From Thermoleophilia bacterium (GTDB taxonomy: Bacteria; Actinomycetota; Thermoleophilia; Miltoncostaeales; Miltoncostaeaceae), in contig JADGPG010000023.1 in assembly GCA_017882545.1 (NCBI GenBank), positions 1 through 51,409 on the forward strand: a DNA stretch of 51,409 nt, written 5' to 3'. A program made the translations under genes and the position numbers. Positions 1 to 8,633 of this stretch are shown one piece after another (position 1 is the first letter of the stretch; each line of letters begins with the position of its first letter). The notes under the pieces were generated by a model. That model was not told where the DNA came from. It saw only the letters and a program-made list of their open reading frames with translations, and searched no databases.

Positions 1-123
1 CCGGTCGGTCGACTCAAGGATCCAGGCGAGGTGGGGTCGGTCGTCGCATGGCTCTGCTCGGATGAAGCCTTGTTTGTGACCGGGGTGGCGTTCCCAGTCG
101 ACGGGGGCTTTGTGGCCCAGTAG
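1..123 (+). CDS. Short-chain dehydrogenase/reductase, C-terminal fragment
   Basis: The window opens inside this gene; the last 40 codons are present and end at TAG 121-123. The fragment reads GRLKDPGEVGSVVAWLCSDE and then a stretch ending in VTGVAFPVDGGFVAQ. This is the classical SDR C-terminus: a GR-x-x-x-P-E/GEV segment, a helix that carries the 'fLaSd' motif, and the 'iTG-x-x-x-x-VDGG' signature that precedes the stop. The catalytic Tyr and the Rossmann nucleotide site lie outside the window, so substrate and cofactor preference cannot be judged. The following glycosyltransferase is on the opposite strand and converges on it. Confidence 0.85.
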   Translation, partial: PVGRLKDPGEVGSVVAWLCSDEALFVTGVAFPVDGGFVAQ

Positions 124-180
124 CGGCGGAACTTCCCGCCAGCATTCTCTGACGCGCTTCGGGTTTGCACGCCGGTCTGG

Positions 181-1626
181 TCACGCCATCGCGACCGTGT
201 CGTAGAAAGCCGCGAGGTCCGACGCGATGGCTGGCCAGGTGAAGCGGTGGGCCACCATCGCTTTCCCATTGACCCCACGCAGCGCCCGCTCGGCCGCATC
301 ACACGCCGCGACCAAGAGCGTGGCGGCCAGCGCAGCCTCGTCATCCGGGGGTACCAGCCAGCCCGCGCGGGCAGGCGAGGCAGGATCGCCGTCGATGAAG
401 GTCGACGGTCCCTCGGCGTCGCACGCGATCGGCGGCACGCCCATCGCCATGGCCTCCACGTAGACCAGCCCGAAGCTCTCGGCCACCGATGGCACCACCA
501 GCAGGTCCGCACAGGCGAGGGCGAGTGCCAACTCGTCGTGCCCACGCCACCCCGCGAGGTACACCTCATCGGCCCACCGAGACTCGGCCGCCAGGTGTGC
601 CGGGTGCTCGCCCTCCCACTCGCCTGGTGCGCCACCCCACAACACCAGGGGCAGTGGCCGCCCAAGAAGCTCACGAGCGCGGGCATGGGCGCGCACCAAT
701 AGCGCCACGCGTTTGACTGCTGTGAACCGGCCGACGAACAACAGGACGACAGCCCCCGGGGCACGCAGCGGACCAAGCTGCGCAGGCTCATACCGCACGG
801 ACCCTGGCCGGGGATCCTCGGGCGTCCAGCCCTGGGGGTCTTCGCACAGCCAGCGCCGCCAGCGCCCGGCTCGATCGCCCGGATCGGCGCGAGCCCCGTC
901 AAACACGCCGGGGTCGACACCATTCGGCAGCACGGCGATCCTCTCGGGGGCCAGCCGTAGGAGCCGTGTGCTCCGGCTCGCTGCGGCGGTGGTAGATGCA
1001 AGGAGGCACGCCGATCGCGCGGCCCAGCCACGCATCCGATGTGCCCAAGCCGCTCCGAATGGCCAGGGGGCCCCGTCCTCGATAGCTTGGAGCATCAGCA
1101 ATTCGGTCCCGTGGAGATGAGTCACCACCGGGAGGTTCGGCGCCAGCCGCGCGAGTGCCTCGTGCGCCGGGGTGAGGTGGTGCAGATGCGCAACGTCGAC
1201 CCCGTCGAGCACCCCCGGCGCCCCGAGGATGACCTCCCAGGCGGCCACGTGGTGCTCGTAGGTCTCGTCGTCGAGCGAGGCGAACACCCGATCCGGCGCG
1301 CCCACGCGGTCCTCGTAGGAGGGGTGCAGAGGCGGGCTCGCCATCATCGGGTCGGGCGCTCGTATCGCCGCATCGTAGGGTACCGCCACCACGTCGGCCG
1401 CACCGCGAAAGAACGACGGCGCATATTCGGGATCGCCCGGGGCGCCGAGCGATCCAGCCACGACCCGGGCGCACCACCCCGTCTCCACGGCCACCAGGAA
1501 CCGGCTCAAGTAGCGCACCACCTGCGCCGAGCCGCCACGCGGGAAGAAGACGAGGACGTGGAGCGCGAGGCGCGGAGTGGGCATCAGGGGACTACCCGAG
1601 CCGTGAATCTCAGCAGCGCTCGTCAC
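181..1626 (-). CDS. GT4-type glycosyltransferase
   Basis: Retaining GT-B glycosyltransferase of about 470-481 residues, predicted cytosolic, likely transferring a sugar from an NDP-sugar to a polysaccharide, glycolipid or small acceptor. The C-terminal half has the GT4 layout: a 'vGRFTAVKR' loop opening the second Rossmann domain, then the E-x7-E donor site in ESFGLVYVEAM, followed by GVPPIACDAEG-x-x-x-FI and 'GWLVPPDD'. The N-terminal half starts a Rossmann strand at LALHVLVFFPRGGSAQ. The longest frame starts at GTG 1626; an ATG at 1584 (MPTPRLALHV) fits the fold start better. Neither start has a clear ribosome-binding site. The acceptor cannot be told from sequence, and no other capsule or wall genes adjoin it. 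Confidence 0.85.
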   Translation of the reverse strand: MTSAAEIHGSGSPLMPTPRLALHVLVFFPRGGSAQVVRYLSRFLVAVETGWCARVVAGSLGAPGDPEYAPSFFRGAADVVAVPYDAAIRAPDPMMASPPLHPSYEDRVGAPDRVFASLDDETYEHHVAAWEVILGAPGVLDGVDVAHLHHLTPAHEALARLAPNLPVVTHLHGTELLMLQAIEDGAPWPFGAAWAHRMRGWAARSACLLASTTAAASRSTRLLRLAPERIAVLPNGVDPGVFDGARADPGDRAGRWRRWLCEDPQGWTPEDPRPGSVRYEPAQLGPLRAPGAVVLLFVGRFTAVKRVALLVRAHARARELLGRPLPLVLWGGAPGEWEGEHPAHLAAESRWADEVYLAGWRGHDELALALACADLLVVPSVAESFGLVYVEAMAMGVPPIACDAEGPSTFIDGDPASPARAGWLVPPDDEAALAATLLVAACDAAERALRGVNGKAMVAHRFTWPAIASDLAAFYDTVAMA

Positions 1627-1656
1627 GAGTGTCTGGGGTTGGGTTGCGTCGATCGA

Positions 1657-1809
1657 CTAGCCGAGCACGCGCTCGACAACCGCGCGCATGGGCCCGGGGT
1701 GATCCTGCAGCCGGACAGACCGGCGGATGAGCGGCCGATGCGACGAGCCGTCGACGACCATGGCCGCGTCTCGGGCAGGTTCGGGCACAGTCGCCTGGAG
1801 ATCGGACAT
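1657..1809 (-). CDS. Possible small protein upstream of the glycosyltransferase
   Basis: A 50-codon frame (ATG 1807-1809, stop TAG 1657-1659) lies 30 bp before the GTG of the glycosyltransferase and on the same strand. It begins MSDLQATVPEP and ends in a basic, amphipathic segment (RPLIRRSVRLQDHPGP). I do not recognise it and see no ribosome-binding site. It could be a leader peptide, the stub of a decayed gene, or chance. Confidence 0.25.
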   Translation of the reverse strand: MSDLQATVPEPARDAAMVVDGSSHRPLIRRSVRLQDHPGPMRAVVERVLG

Positions 1810-2219
1810 GTTCGGAAGTGTAGAACGAGGGCGCGTCGACGTTGCCGAGTGTCGCTGGAGGAGTGCACTGTGCAACATGCTCCGGTCCGCGAGCCGTGTC
1901 GCCATACCCGATCGCGCCACCCACGTGAATGGCCGAAGGCGGCCGTATCGCGGGATCTCGTTCAGGTGCCGGGCCCACGACAGCCATAGGTCCGGTGGGC
2001 ATACTCCACTGTGTGCCCGACCCCACTCGCTTGCTGGCGGAGACGAAGCGCCGCGCGCCGCTCCTCATCAGTGCCCGAGTTGACGACCGGCCGAGTTCTA
2101 TTTGCCGTCAGAAACTCCTACGGGTCGGGTCTGACAGACCCATTGCCGTGGCGGCCAAATGCACGGGGCCTGTCCATGCCGATTTTGACCGTCGTTACGG
2201 ACCGGCCCTGGGTGAATCC
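1810..2219. other. Stretch with no supportable gene
   Basis: Open frames exist on both strands, but none resembles a known family. The composition merges into the decayed FG-GAP gene that follows. No tRNA, hairpin or direct repeat was seen here. Confidence 0.4.
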
Positions 2220-2984
2220 GACGGGTCGGTGAATGCGCATGAGCCGGCTGGTGCCGCCTGGGTGTTCGCGCTGCACGGGGCCACCTGGACTGAGCACGGA
2301 GCGACCATGCCGGGGCGCACCCCGGGAGGCAACTTTGGCTGGGCCGTCGCGCTCTCGTCCGACGGCGCAACGGCGGTCGTGGGGGCGCCCGCGGCGAATC
2401 ACACCATGGGCTCGGTGGCGATTGCCATACGACGCGGCACGATCTGGCGCCGCGTCCAGACGCTCCTCGAACCTGGACACCCGGACCAGGTGTCGGGTTA
2501 CGGGGACGCGTTCACGCATCGCTGGGCCCGTGGGGCCGCAAGGACCTTCGCCCGCGCCGGCGCGAAATGGATCCGGACCCACACGATCTCCGCCCCCGGC
2601 ACAGGGTCGACCGACATCTTCGGTACCGCGGTCGCAAGTTCGGCCGACGCCACGACGCTGCTGGCCGGCGCACCCGGCGGACTCAAAGGCAACGGGTCCG
2701 TTTCCATCTACACCGTCCCTGCGCGCGCCGTGCGCTGGACCTTCGCAAAGGACGTTGTGACCGTGCTCATCAGACCGCAGGCCGGGGCGGTCCGCTACTC
2801 ATTGGTTGCAGTGTGCACGGGCGGTGCCACGCGGACCGGTGTCTGCTAGCTGGTCGGCATCGGCACGCACGAGGGCGTGCGCAGCACCAGGCCATTCCCC
2901 GGCGGCATCTGGACGCTGACCGCCCAGGCCCACTCGCTGACGAGCGCCATCGCGCAGGCCTTCCCTGCTTTGCTCGTCCACTAG
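2220..2984 (+). pseudogene. Decayed FG-GAP repeat protein
   Basis: One frame shows about three degenerate FG-GAP (beta-propeller) blades. The clearest are GNFGWAVALSSDGATAVVGA and DIFGTAVASSADATTLLAGA, each followed by a 'GSVxIy' strand. The frame is interrupted by TAG at 2847-2849 and then continues in the same frame to a second stop at 2982-2984, with plausible coding sequence (PGGIWTLTAQAHSL) after the break. No credible start, signal peptide or ribosome-binding site is seen, and intact FG-GAP proteins usually carry seven blades. I read it as the remnant of a secreted repeat protein. A stop-codon sequencing error would not by itself explain the missing 5' end. Confidence 0.55.
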
Positions 2985-3140
2985 CGAGTTCGGATCCGGG
3001 GCCGTCGCCCCAGGTGCCCGCGCGCGGGGCGAAGAGGTGCGCGGATCGGTGATTTCGCTACCCCCGCGCACGTCGGACGGTCCCGTCGAAATCCATCGGC
3101 CAGGGGACTCGGGCGCCGTGGGCGGGCCCACGTGACGTCG

Positions 3141-3461
3141 CTAGGCGACGTGGCTGACGCGGATTCCCCCAACCAACGAACACGCCAGCACGGTGATCTC
3201 GGGGCCGTCACCGGATGCGGCGTCCATCTCGCGTCGACCGACGAGGTTGCCCCCCTTCAGCCGTACGCGGGTGTGCTCGGAGACCCGGATCGTTGTGGTT
3301 CCGACGAGCGAAAACACGCGGATCGTCGCACCATCGCCGGGTGGTGCCGTCGCGTCGATCTCGGTGCGCCCCAGCACACCGAAGCTTGTCTCCGCGGTCC
3401 ACGCCTCCGGGAGTACGACGTCGTGGCGTCCAATAACTGAGAAGAACATGCCTACGACCAT
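3141..3461 (-). CDS. LiaF C-terminal-like (cell-wall-active antibiotic response) domain protein
   Basis: About 106 residues starting MVVGMFFSVIGRHDVVLPEA (ATG 3459-3461; a second ATG four codons on is also possible). The protein is a run of short beta strands with repeated 'slvG' turns (VFSLVGTTTIRV, KGGNLVGRREM, VLACSLVGGIRVS). This matches the right-handed beta fold at the C-terminus of LiaF and related DUF1707/DUF2154 proteins, which in other bacteria respond to cell-envelope stress. Unlike LiaF it has no transmembrane segments, and no LiaRS-type two-component genes lie nearby. It may be a stand-alone cytosolic version; the role is unknown. Confidence 0.6.
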   Translation of the reverse strand: MVVGMFFSVIGRHDVVLPEAWTAETSFGVLGRTEIDATAPPGDGATIRVFSLVGTTTIRVSEHTRVRLKGGNLVGRREMDAASGDGPEITVLACSLVGGIRVSHVA

Positions 3462-3746
3462 AGACCCGCCGCGCCTCACGCGGCAACCACCCCGTGGCGG
3501 CGTCCGCTCGATCGCATGATCGGCGCTGGGCACCGGCTGCGCACCCCTCGGCCGTCCGTGACGTTCCGGACAGCAGGACCGGCAGGCCGCGCCGAGGGAT
3601 GCGGGCGGCGTGAACTATCTGCGTCCAGCACATCGATCGCAGCCGTCGGCATATTGGCAGCGCCGATGCCGCGGACGAGGTTCGGGGCACGTGGTGCGAC
3701 GGGCACCAGGTCGCACCTTCCCTCGCCAGAGACTGGGAGCGACGCA

Positions 3747-4040
3747 ATGCGAACGATGCTTCGGCTGATGATGGATACGTCCGCCGGTAACGCGGCCATT
3801 CGCAACCGGGATGTCCAGAACGTGATCGAGGACGTCGCGATCAAGATCCACCCCGTGGCCGCCTCCCTTTACCCGTCAAAGGGGCGGCGGTGCGCACTCT
3901 TTGTGTTCGACATGACCGGTTCCAGCGACATTTCAGAGATCTTGGGAGCGCTGTTCGTGAATCTCGGAGCCGGTCTCGAGTTGACGCCGGTCATGAACTC
4001 GGAGGATCTTCGGACGGGCCGCGCCGCGCGGCCGGGGTAG
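3747..4040 (+). CDS. Small DUF3303-like protein
   Basis: A 97-residue protein starting MRTMLRLMMDTSAGNAAI, with GGGAG-like ribosome-binding sequence about 12 bases before ATG 3747. The layout resembles DUF3303 and similar ferredoxin-like alpha/beta dimers: an N-terminal strand ending in 'M-D-x-x-A-G-N', a helix, a central 'rCALFVFDM-x-x-S-x-x-S-E-I' strand and helix, and a C-terminal 'LELTPVMNSEDL'. Such proteins are small, soluble, and functionally uncharacterised. The frame upstream of 3747 is open but non-coding in character. It stands alone between the LiaF-like gene and the cupredoxin lipoprotein. Confidence 0.6.
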   Translation: MRTMLRLMMDTSAGNAAIRNRDVQNVIEDVAIKIHPVAASLYPSKGRRCALFVFDMTGSSDISEILGALFVNLGAGLELTPVMNSEDLRTGRAARPG

Positions 4041-4229
4041 CCGCCCGTCACGCACGTGCCGCCTGCGAAATGTCGGCCGAGATCGACCTCGCCGTGACGA
4101 CTACCGAGAAGATCAAGGAAGCGAACGCCACTGCCTGCCTCGCCGCGATCGTGGCGAGGCCACGTCCGCGTCGCACGCGGGTGCCGTGGCGCCCCCGGCA
4201 GGCGCGTCGCGCCCGCCGGGGGCGTGGGG

Positions 4230-4694
4230 TCAGTGGACCGTGAGCGTGCCGGTCATTCCGGCCTGGCGATGCCCGGGCACCGTGCAGTAGTACGTGTACG
4301 TGCCGGCGGCCAGGGTGGCGGACACCTCGGAGACGCCGCCGTTGCCGACGACCGGACCGGGAGTGACGCCGGACACCGCGAGTGCGATCGAGTGCGACAG
4401 CTGGGACGGGTTGGTCATGCGGATCGTGACGCGCCCGGCTGGCGCCGACAGCGTGGTCGGGACAAACGCGAGTTCCGAGGCCGACGCCTGGACGTTGAGC
4501 ACCGTTGTCGCGTTCGTGCCGGTTGACGTTCCCGTCTGTGCGGTCGACTGGGTCCCCGATGTCGCGGTCGATGCCGCCGTCGAGCTGGAACCGGACGAGC
4601 TCGACCCGCCGCATCCGGCCGCCACCGACGCAATTGCCGCGACCGCAAGGGCCGCGAGAACGGCATTGCGGCGCGGGATCCGGGGTGCGTGCAT
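4230..4694 (-). CDS. Cupredoxin-domain lipoprotein
   Basis: A 154-residue lipoprotein. The signal peptide (residues 1-27, RIPRRNAVLAALAVAAIAS) ends in the lipobox VAAGC, with Cys28 as the lipidation site. A Ser/Thr/Gly-rich linker follows to about residue 60. The C-terminal domain is a plastocyanin/sulfocyanin-like cupredoxin with the four type-1 copper ligands in order: His in 'LSHSIAL', then Cys, His and Met in YYCTVPGHRQAGM. It is expected to be an outward-facing blue copper electron carrier. ATG 4694 is supported by a strong AAAGGAGA ribosome-binding site. A second lipoprotein of the same design is encoded at about 13.1 kb. The redox partner is not evident. Confidence 0.88.
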   Translation of the reverse strand: MHAPRIPRRNAVLAALAVAAIASVAAGCGGSSSSGSSSTAASTATSGTQSTAQTGTSTGTNATTVLNVQASASELAFVPTTLSAPAGRVTIRMTNPSQLSHSIALAVSGVTPGPVVGNGGVSEVSATLAAGTYTYYCTVPGHRQAGMTGTLTVH

Positions 4695-4876
4695 GGGGTC
4701 TCCTTTGGTCGTGCGAGGGGCGGGCGCACGACCCTGCCGCGGCCCGTAAATCGACGATACGCCTGTTGTGCCACCACGGCAGCTTTCGGGTCGCCATCCG
4801 TTTGACCCGACGCGAGGGCGGCGGTCTGGCATCCTCGTGGGGTGCCGCACCCCGAGCGATCCGTCCACGTACCGCG

Positions 4877-5683
4877 ATGAGCGGATCCGAGCAGTCGGGA
4901 ACAGCCCCGTACCGGGGCGACGGGTGGGTCGTCTTAGGGGCGGCCGACACCGTCATGGTGGGCGAAGACGATCCCGCGCACTTTGTCCACGGGCACGCAC
5001 CCTCCTCCGAGGGCGGCACCCCGGTCCTCGTCGCCGACGACGACGGCCGCCGGACGTGGGCGGTCGCAACGACGCCCGACGCCCGTCCCGCGCCGGGGAC
5101 TCGGTTCGTCCCAGCGTGGGAACTGATCAGCCGCCTCGGGCCGGAGGACTTCGCGGTCCTGTCCCGCGCGCGGATGCTGGCGACCTGGCAGCGGGACCAC
5201 CGCTATTGCGGTCGCTGCGGATCGCCGACGGCCGCCGCCCCCGACGAACACGCCGTCGTCTGCGCCGTCTGCGGTCTGCGGAGCTACCCGCGGATCTCCC
5301 CGGTGATCATCGTGCGGGTCACCCGCGGCGACGAGATCCTGCTCGCGAGGCCGCAGCGTGCGGGCCGGGCGCTGTATTCGGTTCTGGCCGGATTTGTCGA
5401 GGCCGGTGAGTCGCTTGAGGACACCGTGGTCCGGGAGATCGCCGAGGAGGTCGGCATCGCGGTCGCGGGGATCGCGTACTTCGGAAGCCAGCCGTGGCCG
5501 TTTCCCCATGCGCTGATGGTGGCATTCACCGCGCGGTGGGCCGGGGGCGAGATTACCGCCGACCCGAAAGAGATCGTGGACGCCGGCTGGTACGGGTCCG
5601 GCGCGCTTCCTGACATCCCACCGCCAGGGTCGATCGCGCGGGCCCTGATCGATGACTTTCTCGCAAACGGCGCCGCGGCCTGA
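4877..5683 (+). CDS. nudC: NADH pyrophosphatase (NudC)
   Basis: A 268-residue Nudix hydrolase that cleaves NAD(H) to NMN(H) and AMP and, in studied members, removes NAD caps from RNA. Features in order are: an N-terminal domain; a zinc ribbon with Cys111, Cys114, Cys129 and Cys132; the Nudix box at about residues 173-195 (GFVEAGE...REIAEEVGI), with all catalytic Glu; and, just after it, the SQPWPFPHALM signature that separates NudC from other Nudix enzymes. Length fits the family. ATG 4877 is the first usable start, although no strong ribosome-binding site precedes it. The divergent lipoprotein gene lies 182 bp upstream. Confidence 0.93.
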   Translation: MSGSEQSGTAPYRGDGWVVLGAADTVMVGEDDPAHFVHGHAPSSEGGTPVLVADDDGRRTWAVATTPDARPAPGTRFVPAWELISRLGPEDFAVLSRARMLATWQRDHRYCGRCGSPTAAAPDEHAVVCAVCGLRSYPRISPVIIVRVTRGDEILLARPQRAGRALYSVLAGFVEAGESLEDTVVREIAEEVGIAVAGIAYFGSQPWPFPHALMVAFTARWAGGEITADPKEIVDAGWYGSGALPDIPPPGSIARALIDDFLANGAAA

Positions 5684-5698
5684 GGGACGCTCCGACGC

Positions 5699-7150
5699 TC
5701 ACTCGGATGCCTGGACGACCACCGGGGGATGCTGGGCGCGAATCCGCGCGGGGACGATGAAGGCGGCGACGGCCGCGCAGAGCGCGATCACTCCGCCGAT
5801 CATAAAGGCGAGGGTGTAGCCGCTGGTGACCGCCTGCGGCAGCGCGGTTCCGGGCAGCAGCGACGTCGTGTACTGGTCGGCGATCGTCGCGAGGACGGCG
5901 AGCCCGATGGCGCCGCCCAGTTGGCGGTTCGCGTTCACAAGGCCCGACGCCAGGCCGGCGTCCTTCGGGGCGACCCCGGTGGTTGCCGCGAACGTACCCG
6001 CCGGGAAGCTGAAGCCGAGGCCGAGTGCGGCGATCGTGATCGGGCCGAAGATGCCCGTCAGGTAGGTGCTGGTCGCGGTTGTCCGGCTCATCCAGAACAA
6101 GGCCAGCCCGACGACCAGGGTCGAGGCGGACATGATCGCCCGTGGGCCCAACTTTCCGACGATCCGTCCGGAGATCTGGGCGCCCACGACGACGGCGATG
6201 GCGGCCGGCAGGAAACACAGGCCCGCCTGCATCGGGCTGTAGTGCAGCACCTCCTGCAGGTAGAGCGAGACGAAGTACCACATGGCAAACATGCTGGCGC
6301 CGATGAGGAACATGACGAGGTTCGCGCCCGACAGCGGGCGGGAGCGGAAGGTGCTGAACGGGACCAACGGCGCCGACGTGCGCAGCTCGATGACGACGAA
6401 GGCCGCGATCAGGATGGCCGCGATCGCCAACGGGATGATGGTCTGTATCGACCCCCAGGCGTGCGAGCTCGTTTGGACGACGCCGTAGACAAGGGCCGTC
6501 AGGCCGGCGGTGACGGTGACCGCACCCGCGACGTCGAGCGAGCGAGCGCCGTCGGCGCGGCTTTCGGCGAGCGTCCGGCGGGCGAGGATGAACCCGACGA
6601 TCCCGATCGGCACGTTGATCAGGAAGATCCAGCGCCAGTTGAGGTAGTCGGTCAGGAATCCGCCGGCGAGTGCGCCGGTCGCACCGCCGCTGGCGAGGGC
6701 GGCGCTCCAAATGCCGAGCGCGTGCGCACGCTCCCGTGGGTCAGGGAAGGTCACGATCAGGATCGTCAGCGTCGCCGGGGACAGGATCGCGCCGCCGAGT
6801 CCCTGGATCGCACGCGCGACGACCATTGCCGACGGTGACCAGGCCAGGCCGCACACCAGACTCGCCAGCGTGAACACCATAAGGCCGATCAGGAACATCT
6901 TGCGGCGGCCGAACATGTCGCCGGCGCGCCCGCCCAACAGCAGGAACCCTGCATAGGTCAGCGTGTATGCGTTGACCACCCACTGGAGCCCGGTCGGAGA
7001 GAAGTGCAGGCTCTGCTTCATGGCCGGCAGCGCGACCGTCACGATTGCGATGTCGAGGACCACCATGAACTGCCCCAAACACGCCAGCAGCAGGATGATC
7101 TGCTTACGGCGGTGGGTCAGTTCTTCGGGGGTGCGGATCGTGGTCGCCAT
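5699..7150 (-). CDS. MFS transporter, DHA2 (EmrB/QacA) family, 14 TM
   Basis: A 483-residue inner-membrane drug/H+ antiporter-type protein. The sequence shows about 14 hydrophobic segments. Segment 1 carries LACLGQFMVVLDIAIVTVAL, with the Asp characteristic of the family's TM1. Next are the loop 2-3 motif 'LGGRAGDMFGRRKMF' and the motif C-like 'GLGGAILSPATLTIL' in TM5. I prefer ATG 7150 over the GTG at 7159 because an AGGG sequence sits about 10 bases before the ATG. The gene lies alone, convergent with nudC (15 bp between stop codons). The substrate cannot be predicted from sequence; no regulator adjoins. Confidence 0.9.
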   Translation of the reverse strand: MATTIRTPEELTHRRKQIILLLACLGQFMVVLDIAIVTVALPAMKQSLHFSPTGLQWVVNAYTLTYAGFLLLGGRAGDMFGRRKMFLIGLMVFTLASLVCGLAWSPSAMVVARAIQGLGGAILSPATLTILIVTFPDPRERAHALGIWSAALASGGATGALAGGFLTDYLNWRWIFLINVPIGIVGFILARRTLAESRADGARSLDVAGAVTVTAGLTALVYGVVQTSSHAWGSIQTIIPLAIAAILIAAFVVIELRTSAPLVPFSTFRSRPLSGANLVMFLIGASMFAMWYFVSLYLQEVLHYSPMQAGLCFLPAAIAVVVGAQISGRIVGKLGPRAIMSASTLVVGLALFWMSRTTATSTYLTGIFGPITIAALGLGFSFPAGTFAATTGVAPKDAGLASGLVNANRQLGGAIGLAVLATIADQYTTSLLPGTALPQAVTSGYTLAFMIGGVIALCAAVAAFIVPARIRAQHPPVVVQASE

Positions 7151-7212
7151 AAGTTTCACACCCTAGTGCGTGGTCGTGGCCGGGGCCCCGCGGTACGCCC
7201 GTCGCTGCGCGC

Positions 7213-8277
7213 CTACGTGGGGTCGCCGCGGTGGGGAAGGTGCAGGCGTCCGTGGACGCCGACCGGGCCGTGGGTGCGGAAGGCCGGCACCCGTTCGCTG
7301 ATCACCAGACCGCCGCCCCGCGTAAGCGCCACAACGGCGGGCCAGAGCCGGGCGATGGCTTCCGGCGTGTCGATGACGATGCAGGCCACCGGCACGCCTC
7401 GGCGCAGGCGACGCATCGAATCCCCGTGCGGTGCGCCGTCGCCCGAATACCCCCAGACCCCCGCGATCGCGGTGCCGCCACGCGCGCCGGATCGTCGGGC
7501 AGCGCGCAGCGTGGCGACATGGATCGCGTCGCCGTCGACGACGGCATCTTCGCGGGTGATGAGCGTGAGCATCTGCCAGGAGTCCTCGTCGCCGGGGTCG
7601 GCGGGATGGGCGACCGGAGCTCCGGCCTGCCCGTCGCGGGCGAGGATGCGGACGCGCTCCACCGTGACGAGCGCGGCAATGACCTGGCCGTCAAGCGCCC
7701 GGAGCGCGCGCGCGATGTCCTCGCGCGCGCCGACCGCCACGACCTGGGCCGGTACGGCGCCGTTGGCGCCGATCAGGCGGGCGCGGTGCCGGTCGCCGTG
7801 TGTGATGCCATCGACCCCGAGTGCGACGTAGGCGCCGTCGACCCCAGCGGCCCGCAGGATGTCGATGGCCCGCAGGTAAGCGAGTCCGCCGTTGCTGCGT
7901 CGCCCGCGTCCGATCGTCAGGGTCAGCTTGAGATGTTCGGTGTCGGGCAGCGGGCCGGCGTCGCCGCTGTGGGCGATTCGGCACCGCTCGAGCGTCACCA
8001 GGCCCTGCGGGATCAGCTCGGCGACGCGCTCGGACAGGGCGCCGATCCGGTCGGGGGCGTCGGTCGCCGTCCAGACCAGCGGCAGGTCCTCCGAGAGGGT
8101 GAGCATGCGCTCGGTGTGAATCTCGCCCCGACTGCCGAACCCCTCGACGGCCCGCAGCAGGACGGCCGTGCGGACACCGGTCGCAATGGTCACGCGCGCG
8201 ATCGCCTCCGCGCTGGTGATCTCGCCGGCGCGGTCGCGCTCGCCGAACCACACGCTGAGCTTGACGCCGTCTACCAT
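7213..8277 (-). CDS. Triple DUF190 protein of the fluoride module
   Basis: A 354-residue protein made of three DUF190 (PII-like ferredoxin fold) units. The first, residues about 1-107, is canonical: KLSVWFGERDRAGE, then AVLLRAVEGFGSRGEIHTER, then LSEDLPLVW. The second (about 115-225) and the third (about 240-350) are divergent but keep the strand 'LTLTI / LTLIT', the 'G(V/I)xG(A/V)' turn and the 'VPAQVVAV / VPVACIVID' strand. DUF190 proteins are commonly encoded next to CrcB fluoride channels and are presumed sensors or regulators. Its ATG sits inside the end of the upstream crcB gene (ATGGTAG overlap), so translation is probably coupled. Confidence 0.8.
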   Translation of the reverse strand: MVDGVKLSVWFGERDRAGEITSAEAIARVTIATGVRTAVLLRAVEGFGSRGEIHTERMLTLSEDLPLVWTATDAPDRIGALSERVAELIPQGLVTLERCRIAHSGDAGPLPDTEHLKLTLTIGRGRRSNGGLAYLRAIDILRAAGVDGAYVALGVDGITHGDRHRARLIGANGAVPAQVVAVGAREDIARALRALDGQVIAALVTVERVRILARDGQAGAPVAHPADPGDEDSWQMLTLITREDAVVDGDAIHVATLRAARRSGARGGTAIAGVWGYSGDGAPHGDSMRRLRRGVPVACIVIDTPEAIARLWPAVVALTRGGGLVISERVPAFRTHGPVGVHGRLHLPHRGDPT

Positions 8278-8633
8278 TGCCCGCCCAATCCGAAGCCGAT
8301 GGCGGCGACCGCGAATCCGATCACGAGCTGGCCGCCGACGTTGAGCGCCGCCGCGCGCGCGCGACCGGATTCGCCGAGCAGGAGCACCTCCAGCATCCAC
8401 GTCGAGAAGGTCGTGTATGCCCCCAGGAAGCCGGTGCCGACGATCAGGGCGACCCCGTGGCCGGGCGCCGCCCCGGCGATCACCCCGAGCGCGAACGCGC
8501 CGGACAGGTTGATCGCCGCGGTTCCCCACGGCAGCCGCCCGCCCGTGCGGGTCAGCACCATGCCGTCGACGACGAAGCGAGCGACCGCCCCAGCCGCCCC
8601 GGCGAGCGCGATGCCGGTCCAAATCCCGATCAC
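8271..8633 (-). CDS. crcB: Fluoride channel CrcB/Fluc, second subunit
   Basis: A 120-residue membrane protein with four hydrophobic helices. It exports fluoride passively by forming dual-topology or heteromeric channels. Family marks are an N-terminal 'GAVARFVVD' helix, 'GTAAINLSGAFALGV' (the conserved Asn helix), and GTGFLGAYTTFSTWMLE, whose TTFST break holds the central Na+ and lines the fluoride path. It starts at GTG 8633, which overlaps the stop of the preceding crcB paralogue (GTGA). Its own stop overlaps the DUF190 start. Paired paralogues like this usually make a heterodimer with fixed opposite orientations; that is inferred from family knowledge. Confidence 0.92.
   Translation of the reverse strand: MIGIWTGIALAGAAGAVARFVVDGMVLTRTGGRLPWGTAAINLSGAFALGVIAGAAPGHGVALIVGTGFLGAYTTFSTWMLEVLLLGESGRARAAALNVGGQLVIGFAVAAIGFGLGGQW

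Noticed and set aside
1039-1989. A 316-codon plus-strand frame
   Set aside because: It lies opposite the glycosyltransferase, has no motif or ribosome-binding site, and its composition is that of a shadow frame.
4048-4229. Minus-strand frame end reading FASLIFSVVVTARSISADIS
   Set aside because: It looks like a membrane helix, but the rest of the frame overlaps the cupredoxin lipoprotein out of frame, with no start near the helix.
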